From Flavobacterium kingsejongi (GTDB lineage: Bacteria; Bacteroidota; Bacteroidia; Flavobacteriales; Flavobacteriaceae): a stretch of 64,000 nucleotides of DNA. Below, piece by piece: positions 36,153-44,393 of this stretch. The position numbers were made by a program, and so were the translations under genes. The stretch's first letter is position 1; every line of letters starts with the position of its first letter. Under the pieces are notes generated by a model. That model made no database searches. It saw nothing but the letters and a program-made list of their open reading frames with translations, and had not been told where the DNA came from. The DNA lies in contig NZ_CP020919.1 in the NCBI RefSeq assembly GCF_003076475.1, forward strand, positions 2,294,001-2,358,000. The letters run 5' to 3'.

Positions 36153-36172
36153 CCCGAAGCTCCCCCTTCGGG
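36153..36172 (+). terminator. Intrinsic terminator of the unknown operon
   Basis: A 7-bp GC-rich stem (36153-36159 with 36166-36172) is followed by a T run, 90 bases past the last stop. Confidence 0.8.
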
Positions 36173-36254
36173 GTTTTTTATACCCCAACCTCAAAAAATC
36201 CTAACTTCAATTTAAAAAAATAACCAAAAACCATCCTATCCCAAATATTTTTCC

Positions 36255-36412
36255 AATCTTTGTAACGCGAAATTTATCATTACATACATCCTTTTTAGAC
36301 TATGTCTGAAAATCCAAAAAGTTTAATCTCTTAGGAGGTAGCAAATCGGTGCAAGTCCGTGGTTTTTCACATAGTCTAAGGAGTATTGATAAATTTCGCA
36401 GTGACTACCTCT
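36255..36412 (+). ncRNA. Candidate structured leader RNA with nested stems and possible pseudoknot
   Basis: AATCTTTG (36255-36262) is one base off a -7 element, so transcription should start near 36267. Exactly there begins an outer stem of 12 perfect pairs (36267-36278 with 36388-36399). Inside is a second stem (36295-36305 with 36369-36379), extended by A/T pairs past a bulge. The large apical loop carries AGGAGGT and GGTGCAAGTCC. GAGGTAG in the loop (36335-36341) is complementary to CTACCTC (36405-36411) past the outer stem, a possible pseudoknot. The next gene starts 21 bases later. No known riboswitch class fits fully. Confidence 0.55.
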
Positions 36413-36432
36413 CATTTTAAACTTTGGAAAAT

Positions 36433-36987
36433 ATGCGAAATTTAGACACCAGCAAGGCGTTGCCAGGCAACAAAATTGCATCTTCCGTACTTTTGGACCG
36501 GCTCTACGAGTACAACTCCCAACTTTTTAGCGAATTTGATTTTAGGGCGGTACGGCAATGTATCGAATCCTTGTTATTAGGTTGGATTGCCTCCGATCAT
36601 GCGATTGAGGCTACCCAAAAAAGGACGGCCATTTACCAGTTCAACCGGCGGTTACTGGATTTCCTACACTGTTCGGAAGTATTTTATACTGCCAAAACCC
36701 GGTCAGAATCCGATACTGTTCTTCCACACCCTTTGATTTCGGAAGGCTATATCAAAAATGTGGATGTATTTTACTTAGATGCCTTTATGGAATTCTGTAG
36801 TACACTACAACCCAGGCAGGCCATCAAATACTTCCGGGCCATTCAGTATGCGTGGTTGCACATGGAGTATGCCGATGATTGCACCACCCGCTGCGAAACC
36901 ATCTTTTACCATAAAGAGATTGCCAGTTACCTCAAGCGCATTTATAAATTGTATGCACATTCCTGTACCGCTACGGCATTAGCCTAA
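36433..36987 (+). CDS. Orphan helical protein behind the structured leader
   Basis: This 184-residue protein is not recognised. It is predicted to be all-helical and cytosolic, rich in aromatic residues and cysteines (six Cys), with no signal peptide. I took the ATG at 36433; a TTG at 36424 is an alternative. The first codons (ATGCGAAATTTAGAC) repeat the GCGAAATTTA sequence of the leader's outer stem, so the start region could compete for pairing with the stem's 3' arm. It is less AT-rich than the operon to its left. Its only context is the structured leader before it and the 43-bp repeat array after it. Confidence 0.6.
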   Translation: MRNLDTSKALPGNKIASSVLLDRLYEYNSQLFSEFDFRAVRQCIESLLLGWIASDHAIEATQKRTAIYQFNRRLLDFLHCSEVFYTAKTRSESDTVLPHPLISEGYIKNVDVFYLDAFMEFCSTLQPRQAIKYFRAIQYAWLHMEYADDCTTRCETIFYHKEIASYLKRIYKLYAHSCTATALA

Positions 36988-37105
36988 AAACCCTTGTCGT
37001 TAATTTTTGCACTACTTCTCCCAATAGTACCATTTTATGGCAGCGCTATAGTGCAACTTTGGCTATAGTTACTGCCTGTATTTCGTCTTTATACAAATTT
37101 GTCCA

Positions 37106-37273
37106 GCCCCTAAAAAGTGGTTCCATCATGGTTTTAATACGTCGGGTGACGTATTAAAAGTGGTCTCTGACGTATTTTAATACGTATAGGGACGTATTAA
37201 AAGTGGTTCCCGACGTATTTTAATACGTAGTGGTACGTATTAAAAGTGGTCTCCGACGTATTATAATACGTCC
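37106..37273. repeat. 43-bp palindromic tandem repeat array (four units)
   Basis: AAAAGTGGT recurs at 37113, 37156, 37199 and 37242, exactly 43 bases apart. Each full unit holds the palindrome ACGTATT-N2-AATACGT plus one more ACGTATT half-site. In all, ten half-sites of ACGTATT or its complement lie in 136 bases. The units are contiguous with no unique spacers, so it is not a CRISPR. Together with its edges it fills the gap between the orphan gene and the IS256-family element. Confidence 0.85.
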
Positions 37274-37294
37274 GGAACGAGACTGGTCGAAATT

Positions 37295-38644
37295 TTGTGT
37301 AAACAGTTCTTAGTGTTTAATATTACACCTTTCTCCAAATATGACCAAGAACTGATTCATGATTAATCCCCAGCTTGGTATTGCATTTATCCAGCTTTTT
37401 TCACAATTTTGTATTGCTAAATAGACTGATTTCTTGACGCTTTTTTCATCTGGGAACTGCACTTTTGTTTTGGTATATTTTCTAATTCCCCTGTTTAAGT
37501 TTTCTATTGTATTTGTGGTGTACATTATTTTCCTGATTTCAGCAGGATAGGCCAAAAAAGGCATGAGATTTTCCCAATTCTTTTCCCAGGAGCAAACGGC
37601 ATATTTATATTTTGCTTCCCAGTTTTTTTTAAATTCAGCCAGAGCTAAAACGGCTTCTTCCTGATTTATTGCAGTATATACTTCTTTCATTGCACTGCAA
37701 AATGCTTTTCTATCCTTAACTACTACAAACTTAAGGCTATTCCTTATTTGATGAACAATGCAAAGCTGGGATTCTGTATTTGGAAAAACACCTCTGATAG
37801 CTTTTGTAAATCCGGTAAGGTTATCTGTACAGGCAATGAGAATATCCTTTACTCCACGAGATTTTATGTCAGAGAGTACAGTCATCCAAAATGAAGCCGA
37901 CTCTTCTTTATTTAGCCACATTCCTAATACTTCTTTCTTACCATCTGTTTTTAGTCCGATTACAATGTAAATTGCATGGTTTTCATATTTCCCATCTGTT
38001 CTTACTTTCATATGCACAGCATCCATCCAAACAATCAGATACTGTGGTTCTAAAGCCCTTTTAGTCCATAAATCAACATCAGCCAGTATTCTATCAGAGA
38101 TGGTCGAAATCGTGGACTCACTTACTGATATCCCATAAACTTCTTTAACTTGTTCTACAATATCACTACGGGTCATTCCACGACTGTACATTCCTAAAAT
38201 AGCATCTTCAATCTTTTCACTCATCGATTGGCCTTTTCCGATGACCTGAGGCTCGAATTCACCATTTCTATCCCGGGGAATAGCCAGGACCATATTGCCC
38301 AAAGTCTCTGATTTTATATTCTTTGAGAAAGAACCATTACGGCTATTGCCTGTATTGTATCCGTCAATATTATGCTTCTCATATCCCAGATGAGCATCCA
38401 ATTCTCCCTGGAGTAGCTGTTCAATGCCTTGTTTATACAGGTCTTGAAAAAAAGTATGGAAGTCTTCTTTGTTTTTAAATTGCTTTGCAAAATCTTTGGG
38501 TAATTTACCATCTTCGATCATAATCCGCTCTTTTTAAATTATTTAAATGTAGTTCTTTTAAATTCTATACTTAATGATCTGTTGTTTTTTGGCTAAGCCT
38601 TAAAATCTCAAATCAAATTAAAATCAATTTCTACGTTTACACAA
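37295..38644 (-). mobile_element. IS256-family insertion sequence
   Basis: TTGTGTAAAC at the left (37295-37304) is inverted at the right (GTTTACACAA, 38635-38644), giving an element of about 1350 bp around the transposase. I could not find an 8 or 9-bp target duplication, so the ends are approximate. Confidence 0.75.
37310..38521 (-). CDS. IS256-family (mutator-type) transposase
   Basis: The 403-residue protein is a full-length mutator-type transposase. The N-terminus has EQLLQGELDAHLGYEKH and NSRNGSFSKNIKSETLGN. The DDE core includes D in IVWMDAVHMKV and D in ILIACTDNLTGF. The conserved C-terminal TTNTIENLNRGIRKYTK contains the catalytic glutamate. The frame is intact, so the element may be active. 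It is transcribed leftward, toward the 43-bp repeat array. Confidence 0.93.
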   Translation of the reverse strand: MIEDGKLPKDFAKQFKNKEDFHTFFQDLYKQGIEQLLQGELDAHLGYEKHNIDGYNTGNSRNGSFSKNIKSETLGNMVLAIPRDRNGEFEPQVIGKGQSMSEKIEDAILGMYSRGMTRSDIVEQVKEVYGISVSESTISTISDRILADVDLWTKRALEPQYLIVWMDAVHMKVRTDGKYENHAIYIVIGLKTDGKKEVLGMWLNKEESASFWMTVLSDIKSRGVKDILIACTDNLTGFTKAIRGVFPNTESQLCIVHQIRNSLKFVVVKDRKAFCSAMKEVYTAINQEEAVLALAEFKKNWEAKYKYAVCSWEKNWENLMPFLAYPAEIRKIMYTTNTIENLNRGIRKYTKTKVQFPDEKSVKKSVYLAIQNCEKSWINAIPSWGLIMNQFLVIFGERCNIKH

Positions 38645-38737
38645 TCTAACGACTACTCCCTAAAGCCATTACGGTACTGTTGCAGCAATAAATAACAATC
38701 CTTTACAGGCTTGTATTTTGACAGAATACATAGACTG

Positions 38738-38767
38738 CAAAAGCACCTTAGCAATGAGGTGCTTTTG
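38738..38767. terminator. Hairpin terminator upstream of the RHS locus
   Basis: An 11-bp stem (38738-38748 with 38757-38767) ends in TTTT. It lies just outside the IS256-family element and may have ended the orphan gene's transcript before the IS arrived. Confidence 0.65.
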
Positions 38768-39101
38768 TCGTATTGGAGTACCACCTTTACTATCATTAAA
38801 AGTCCGACATCTACAAGATGAAATAGTTGTGATAATATATATGGTTATCTGATATTTTTCATATTTTTACTTTTACAAAGTTAAATTTGTAAAACCCCTC
38901 TTCGTACAAATTCCCCGATAAAAAATCAAATTGCGTATAAAGCATTCCGATGCCTAATGGAATGCCTTTGTCTTTTAGGCAGATTATTATTTGTCACATG
39001 ACGACTAATACGCTCAATCTATGCTTTTATAGTCCTGGCAGTAGCAGGCTATACTAAGGCTGTCTTTTGTATAATGAATACCAACATAAAACCAATCGCG
39101 G
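38768..39101. other. Upstream region of the RHS gene
   Basis: There is no gene. A GCATTCC/GGAATGC hairpin (38942-38948 with 38959-38965) followed by a T-rich tract is the only clear structure. No convincing -33/-7 pair was found. Confidence 0.5.
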
Positions 39102-42100
39102 ATGCAGAAACACTACTTGCTTGTCGTATTATTTCCACTGCTTACCTTAGGACAGAGTGCGGACCAGAATTATGTAAAAACGACCACGTATAAAAAACCG
39201 GTGACACAGGTGTATTCTGGTATTCCTGAACCCGATGAGGCGGATATCCAGATTACTTATTTTGATGGATTAGGCCGCCCGATGCAGCAACGTGCCCACC
39301 GGCAGTCCGGCAGTGGCAAGGATTTGGTCACGCCGATTGCGTATGATGCCTTCGGGCGCCAGGTAAAACAATACCTGCCCTATCCCACAGAAAGCGCTTC
39401 ACTTGCTTATGATGGGAATGCAATAACGGCACTTGAAACCTATTACAACACAGCTGTTGGAGCGGCGCAACCCTATTTCGAAACGACTACTAATCCTTAT
39501 AGTGAAACGCTTTATGAAGCTTCTCCATTAAATAGGATACTCCGGCAAGCCGCTCCCGGGAATGATTGGGTGATGGGCAGCAATCATGAAATAAAAACAG
39601 AGTATCACGCGAATTCCGTTGCAGATACCGTACGCTATTTTAAAGCCTCGGCAACCTGGGACGGCAGCCTGTATAATGTCGCGTTAACAGCAGCAGGGAC
39701 TTCAAATTATGACCCCGGGCAATTGTATAAAACGATAACCCGGGATGAAAATGACACCCCAACGGAAGAATTTAAAGACAAGGAAGGCCGTGTAGTACTG
39801 AAAAGAGGATATAACAATACGGTACCGCATGATACGTATTATGTATTTGATCAATATGGCAATCTTACCTATGTGATGCCACCGATGGCTGATGGAATCA
39901 TTAGTCCAACTGTTTTAGACGAGGTGTGCTACCAGTACAAATACGATAGCCGTAACCGTTTGGCAGAGAAAAAACTACCAGCGAAACAATGGGAGTATAT
40001 TGTTTATGATAAATTGAATCGTGTAGTAGCCACAGGTCCTGCCTATTCGCCATTTGGTGATGGGATTGTTGGCTGGATGGTCAATTATTACGATGCTTTT
40101 AACCGTCCGGCTTATAGTGGGTGGTTTCCGGGAGATGTGACGGGCGTTAGCCGTAATAATCTTCAACAGGGTATATTGGGACAGGTCAATTCAGCAATTC
40201 GTGGACCTTATACGATTGATAATATAACCGTAGATTATGAAAACCGGAATCTTCCGGCAGGTTTTAAACTACTTCGGGTAGATTATTATGATGATTATAA
40301 TTTTCCCAACGCCCCTACCGATTTTACCGCCACAGCAACAGCGGCCGTATATTATAACAACAGTACCCTAAAACCCAAAGGACTACCTACTGGTAACTGG
40401 ACCCGTACTATTCAGGCAGCAACTGATAGTGCCGGGGCAACTGCCTATATGTTGTATGATCTCAAAGCCCGGGTAGTACAAAGCCATACTACCAATTACC
40501 AGGGCGGTTTTACCCGAGTGGAGCAGCAATATGATTTTGTCGGCAAAGTTTTAAAAAGTAGTACAACACATAACAATCAGGGCACCACAGCTGCAATAAC
40601 CACCACCGAAAGTTTTGAATATACCAACCAAAATCGCTTACTACGCCATAAACATCAGGTGAATGCCCTGGCAGAAGAGGTATTGGCCGAGAATACCTAT
40701 AATGAAAGAGGGGAGCTGACCCGGAAAAGAGTAGGAGGCATTCCAGGGAATCCTTTACAAAATGTAGATTATGAGTATAATTCCAGAGGATGGCTGACTA
40801 CTATTAATCCTGCAGAAACAAGGACCTACGCTCCTTTTGACCTTTTCTTTTTTAAGATCAATTACAATACAGTGGAAAATGATTTATGGGGAACAATACC
40901 CAAATTGTATAACGGCAATATCTCGGAGACATTTTGGAGGACCAGATCTGATGGGGTTTGGAGAAAATACGGCTATGTGTATGATGGATTAAATCGTTTT
41001 ATACAATCCTATTACCAGCGTCCTAATGACACCAATCCTGTTACAAATTCTTATAGTGAAGGGGTGGACTACGATAAAAATGGAAACATCTTTATTTTGA
41101 TTCGTTTTGGAGGGCAGGATAGTGCGCCGCTGCGGACGATTGATGAATTGCATTATACGTATGATCCCAATAGCCCGAACAGATTGATGAAAATAAAGGA
41201 TAGTACCAATAGCCCTCAGGGTTTTAAAGACAGTCCAACCGATACGGATGATTATACGTATGACGACAATGGCAATATAACCGTGGACAATAATAAAGGA
41301 ATTACTACCATTAGCTACAACCATCTGAACCTTCCCGTGAAAATAGTTTTCGGTAGTGAAAGTCAAAAAAATGAATACCTTTATGATGCGGTGGGTACCA
41401 AATTACAGAAGAAGGTCACAGAGGGCGCAACCATAGCCACAACGGATTACTCAGATGGATTCCAATATAAGGATGCGGTATTGCAATTTTTCCCAACGGC
41501 TGAAGGGTATGTGAATTGTACCACAGGGATGTATAATTATGTTTACAATTATACCGATCATTTGGGTAATGTCAGGGTTTCCTATGCTAAAGATCCTGTA
41601 GATGGCCTCACTAAAATTATAGACGAAAATAATTATTATCCGTTTGGATTAAAACATGCGAATTACAATTCGTATGTTCCGGTAAACACTTATAATTATA
41701 AGTACAATGGGAAAGAATTACAGGAGGAACTGGGGCTGAATATGTATGATCATGGGGCTAGGAATTATGATCCTTCCATTGGAAGATGGATGAATATGGA
41801 TCCGCTCGCTGAGGTATCAAGACGTTTTAGTCCTTATACTTATGCGCTTAATAATCCTTTGCGTTATATTGATCCAGATGGGATGATGGCTGTTGAAAAT
41901 GAAGACTTTATTGATATAGACATTAACACTGGTAGCATTAGTATTACAGAAACTGAAGGTAATGATATTGTAAGAGCGGTAGATAATGGTAGTGTGACTC
42001 AATCATATGAGTATGGTGAAAATGGTAGTTTTAAGACAGAGAATTCTATACAAGAGGAAAATGTTTTAGGCTTTAAAAACACAACTGTAAAATCCAATAA

Positions 42101-42506
42101 TATTGAAAAGCTGCAAACTCTTTTCGAATTTGCAGCTGAAAATACGAATGTTGAATTTGGTTTGATTAATGCTGAAAAAAACGGAGTTAATTTATCTACT
42201 CTAACAACAATTGGGGAAAAGGAAAGTGTAAATGCCAATCTAATTGCAAAGAACATGAGTGAATTAGGATATACTATAAAAAATGTTTCACACAGCCACC
42301 CTAATGGAACACAGAGCGAACCAACTGGTTTTAATCCGGATGGTAGTAAGGTTGGAATTTTTGATAAAAGAGCAGATATGGATAATGCTAAGGCTTTACA
42401 AAATAGGCAGCAGCAAAAAATAATATTTAAGGTATTTCAGCCATCTACTAATTCAGTATTTAAATATGATGGAGAAGGATTTACAAAGTATAAGTTTAAA
42501 AATTAG
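39102..42506 (+). CDS. Secreted RHS-repeat protein with C-terminal JAB/JAMM-like toxin domain
   Basis: The 1134-residue protein has a signal peptide (about 1-19). The DUF6443-type N-terminus contains YFDGLGRPMQQ, and many YD repeats follow up to about residue 860. The RHS core GARNYDPSIGRWMNMDPLAE ends at IDPDGM near 928. The last about 205 residues are unrelated to the repeats. They carry H1064-S-H1066-P followed by an aspartate-rich stretch, the JAMM zinc-site pattern of the JAB-like toxin family, which suggests an isopeptidase or peptidase tip. The region beyond about 41880 is more AT-rich than the repeats, as expected for an exchanged tip. Small lipoprotein and membrane genes follow, as for immunity genes. 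Confidence 0.9.
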   Translation: MQKHYLLVVLFPLLTLGQSADQNYVKTTTYKKPVTQVYSGIPEPDEADIQITYFDGLGRPMQQRAHRQSGSGKDLVTPIAYDAFGRQVKQYLPYPTESASLAYDGNAITALETYYNTAVGAAQPYFETTTNPYSETLYEASPLNRILRQAAPGNDWVMGSNHEIKTEYHANSVADTVRYFKASATWDGSLYNVALTAAGTSNYDPGQLYKTITRDENDTPTEEFKDKEGRVVLKRGYNNTVPHDTYYVFDQYGNLTYVMPPMADGIISPTVLDEVCYQYKYDSRNRLAEKKLPAKQWEYIVYDKLNRVVATGPAYSPFGDGIVGWMVNYYDAFNRPAYSGWFPGDVTGVSRNNLQQGILGQVNSAIRGPYTIDNITVDYENRNLPAGFKLLRVDYYDDYNFPNAPTDFTATATAAVYYNNSTLKPKGLPTGNWTRTIQAATDSAGATAYMLYDLKARVVQSHTTNYQGGFTRVEQQYDFVGKVLKSSTTHNNQGTTAAITTTESFEYTNQNRLLRHKHQVNALAEEVLAENTYNERGELTRKRVGGIPGNPLQNVDYEYNSRGWLTTINPAETRTYAPFDLFFFKINYNTVENDLWGTIPKLYNGNISETFWRTRSDGVWRKYGYVYDGLNRFIQSYYQRPNDTNPVTNSYSEGVDYDKNGNIFILIRFGGQDSAPLRTIDELHYTYDPNSPNRLMKIKDSTNSPQGFKDSPTDTDDYTYDDNGNITVDNNKGITTISYNHLNLPVKIVFGSESQKNEYLYDAVGTKLQKKVTEGATIATTDYSDGFQYKDAVLQFFPTAEGYVNCTTGMYNYVYNYTDHLGNVRVSYAKDPVDGLTKIIDENNYYPFGLKHANYNSYVPVNTYNYKYNGKELQEELGLNMYDHGARNYDPSIGRWMNMDPLAEVSRRFSPYTYALNNPLRYIDPDGMMAVENEDFIDIDINTGSISITETEGNDIVRAVDNGSVTQSYEYGENGSFKTENSIQEENVLGFKNTTVKSNNIEKLQTLFEFAAENTNVEFGLINAEKNGVNLSTLTTIGEKESVNANLIAKNMSELGYTIKNVSHSHPNGTQSEPTGFNPDGSKVGIFDKRADMDNAKALQNRQQQKIIFKVFQPSTNSVFKYDGEGFTKYKFKN

Positions 42507-42534
42507 TTACTATGAAAAAAAAATATACTATATT

Positions 42535-43008
42535 ATGTTTTCTCTTTTTTTTGTAATGTGTGCATCACGTACAAATAAAACAAATTCTGACAATGTAATT
42601 TTGAAAAAGGAATTAAAAGAAGTAATAAATTTATATTTGAATTACAACGGAAATAGGCATTTAAATCATAAACGATATTACATAAGTCTTGGAATTGAAA
42701 AAATTCCAAATGGAATAACTAGAATTTACTTAGCTAATGAATTTAGATATTCGGACTCAATCCCTAATAATTTTTATGGCAGAACAACTTATAAAAACTA
42801 TCAGATATTAGTATCCGGTGATTTCAATCAAGAATTACTGTCTATTGATAAATCTAAAAAAATATTACAAAAAGAGTATTCAGGTGTTATTCTATTAGAG
42901 AGTAATCCTTTACAATGGAAAATAGATTTAGATCAAAAACTTAGAATTATAAGATTTAAAGATAATGTAGGTGGTACGACAATTCCTACTATGTATAAAA
43001 ACTTGTAA
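42535..43008 (+). CDS. Small lipoprotein after the RHS toxin, candidate immunity protein; frame-disrupted start
   Basis: The mature part (from CASRTNK) has 157 residues minus the signal and resembles no family I know. An ATG at 42512, five bases after the RHS stop, is followed by nine A residues and then runs out of frame into a stop. With ten A residues it would read MKKKIYYIMFSLFFVMCAS, a proper lipoprotein signal in the frame of this gene. As written, translation must start at 42535 (MFSLFFVMC) or at the overlapping 42466. The tract could vary by slippage. The place directly behind the toxin tip suggests immunity, which is an inference. Confidence 0.6.
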   Translation: MFSLFFVMCASRTNKTNSDNVILKKELKEVINLYLNYNGNRHLNHKRYYISLGIEKIPNGITRIYLANEFRYSDSIPNNFYGRTTYKNYQILVSGDFNQELLSIDKSKKILQKEYSGVILLESNPLQWKIDLDQKLRIIRFKDNVGGTTIPTMYKNL

Positions 43009-43009
43009 T

Positions 43010-43390
43010 ATGGGATTTTTAAAAGATAATTTTACAAGACTGATCATTCTAGTAATTGTAGCGATAGGATTTTTTATTATTATTGATTATTTTACACCAA
43101 ATGAAAATTTTTATAAAAGGATGCTAATGATGAGAAAGCAAGAATCATATTCTGGTATTATAATAGAGAAATATATTGATAAAGCAGAGCATTCAACACC
43201 AATGTTGAGACTTACTGATACAGTTATATCTTTAGAAAATGACTTTTGGGATAGTATAATGGTTGGCGATTCCATTGTGAAAATTAGGGGACAGGCAGAA
43301 ATAAATGTATACAGAAAAGATACTACTAAAATAATATTTGATTATGATGATTATTTTAAAGAATTAATTGAAAGGAGTAAAAAACAATGA
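43010..43390 (+). CDS. Single-TM small protein in the RHS cassette
   Basis: The 126-residue protein has one transmembrane helix near residues 9-26 (RLIILVIVAIGFFIIID) and a polar domain outside the cytosol with short beta-like stretches (SYSGIIIEKYIDK, VGDSIVKIRGQAEINVY). I chose the ATG at 43010, one base after the previous stop, and not the upstream 42971 start inside it. It belongs to the AT-rich block behind the RHS tip and is another immunity candidate. The family is not recognised. Confidence 0.65.
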   Translation: MGFLKDNFTRLIILVIVAIGFFIIIDYFTPNENFYKRMLMMRKQESYSGIIIEKYIDKAEHSTPMLRLTDTVISLENDFWDSIMVGDSIVKIRGQAEINVYRKDTTKIIFDYDDYFKELIERSKKQ

Positions 43391-43516
43391 GAAAACTAAT
43401 CCTATTTTTTCCTGTCTCTCTTCTCCTTACACTATCCCTGTGCGCAAAAGCAGTATAAAAAAGCAGTAGGTAGTATACAGGATAAGTTGCCACAGTATTC
43501 TAAAGAAAAAAAATAA
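43387..43516 (+). pseudogene. Frameshifted fragment of a small secreted protein
   Basis: An ATG overlapping the previous stop encodes a signal peptide (MRKLILFFPVSLLLTLSLCA) and stops at once. The neighbouring frame continues as QKQYKKAVGSIQDKLPQYSK and ends at 43516, so one base is missing or added near CTGTGCGCAA. The remnant is about 43 codons and looks like the start of a once longer gene left by cassette exchange. Confidence 0.5.
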
Positions 43517-43529
43517 AAGAAAGTTTATA

Positions 43530-44366
43530 ATGCCATTAAAAATAATTCTACCATTGTTATTATTCTTTGTATTGATGAGCTGTGATAAAACAAAAACAAC
43601 TTATTATGAGAATGGTAAACTCAAATTAATATATAATCTCAATTCATTCGGGAAAAAAGAGGGATTGGAAAAAATATTTTATCCAAATGGTCAAATATTA
43701 TCATTGATTAATTATGAAAATGGAGTGTGGATCGACTCTATTGTTAAGTTTGATAACGATAAAGCTATAGCATCTATTTTGAAAAAGGATAACGGTGTGT
43801 TTGTTTTGAAAAATTTCACAAAAGGTGTGGTGGATAGCGAGGGTAAGGTGGATAGCCTTTTAAGACCGATAGGATGGTGGCTCTTTTATAAAAACCATAA
43901 AGTTTATAAAACAGAAGAAAAAATAATTGTCGAGAATCAGAGCATTACTAATAGAAGAAATATTTATCAGGATAGTAAAATAGATTCAATACGGAGCGAC
44001 TTTTATACCTTAGCCATACCTTCAGCGATAATCAAGGATAAGCAATATTCTTTTAAATTAAAATACCATTTTGATGAAACAGGTGAAGATAAAAATCTTT
44101 TGGGCAAAACATATTATTTTTTAATGATGTCGAATGCTATAAATGATGATTTTTCCAATTTGAACAGAATTACTTTAGATACATTTGTACCCATTCAAAA
44201 GGGGGAATTTATTTATAATTTAGGCTTTAGAACTGTGGGAGATAAAAAAATCAGAGGGATAATTGAAAAATCCACGATGGTTAATAAAAATGGAAAATTA
44301 ATTATTACGAAATCAAGATTATTCATAAACGAAAAACTTAAAATTGCTCTCCAACCATTAGAATAA
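43530..44366 (+). CDS. MORN-like (YwqK-type) lipoprotein in the RHS cassette
   Basis: The 278-residue protein has a lipoprotein signal (C18 in VLMSCDKTK). The mature N-terminus has two MORN-like units (YYENGKLKLIYNLNSFGKKE, then IFYPNGQILSLINYENG), as in the YwqK group often annotated as antitoxins. The remaining 180 residues are unassigned beta-rich sequence. It closes the AT-rich block behind the RHS toxin tip. YwqK-like proteins often lie beside polymorphic toxins, so an immunity role is plausible but not shown. It converges with the first YD-like paralogue. Confidence 0.65.
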   Translation: MPLKIILPLLLFFVLMSCDKTKTTYYENGKLKLIYNLNSFGKKEGLEKIFYPNGQILSLINYENGVWIDSIVKFDNDKAIASILKKDNGVFVLKNFTKGVVDSEGKVDSLLRPIGWWLFYKNHKVYKTEEKIIVENQSITNRRNIYQDSKIDSIRSDFYTLAIPSAIIKDKQYSFKLKYHFDETGEDKNLLGKTYYFLMMSNAINDDFSNLNRITLDTFVPIQKGEFIYNLGFRTVGDKKIRGIIEKSTMVNKNGKLIITKSRLFINEKLKIALQPLE

Positions 44367-44393
44367 AATTTGTGCTATTAAGCCTGCTTCAAT

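Noticed and set aside
36333..36363. GGTGCAAGTCC inside the leader resembles part of a cobalamin riboswitch.
   Set aside because: The other conserved parts (the GGGAA element, the CCCGC and CTGT segments and the B12 box) are missing, so it does not qualify as that class.
36267..36399. MITE-type element with terminal inverted repeats instead of a structured RNA.
   Set aside because: No target duplication flanks it and a -7 element sits at the right distance upstream. It is not excluded, but less likely without other copies.
37106..37273. Possible CRISPR array.
   Set aside because: The repeats are contiguous 43-bp units with no unique spacers and no cas genes nearby.
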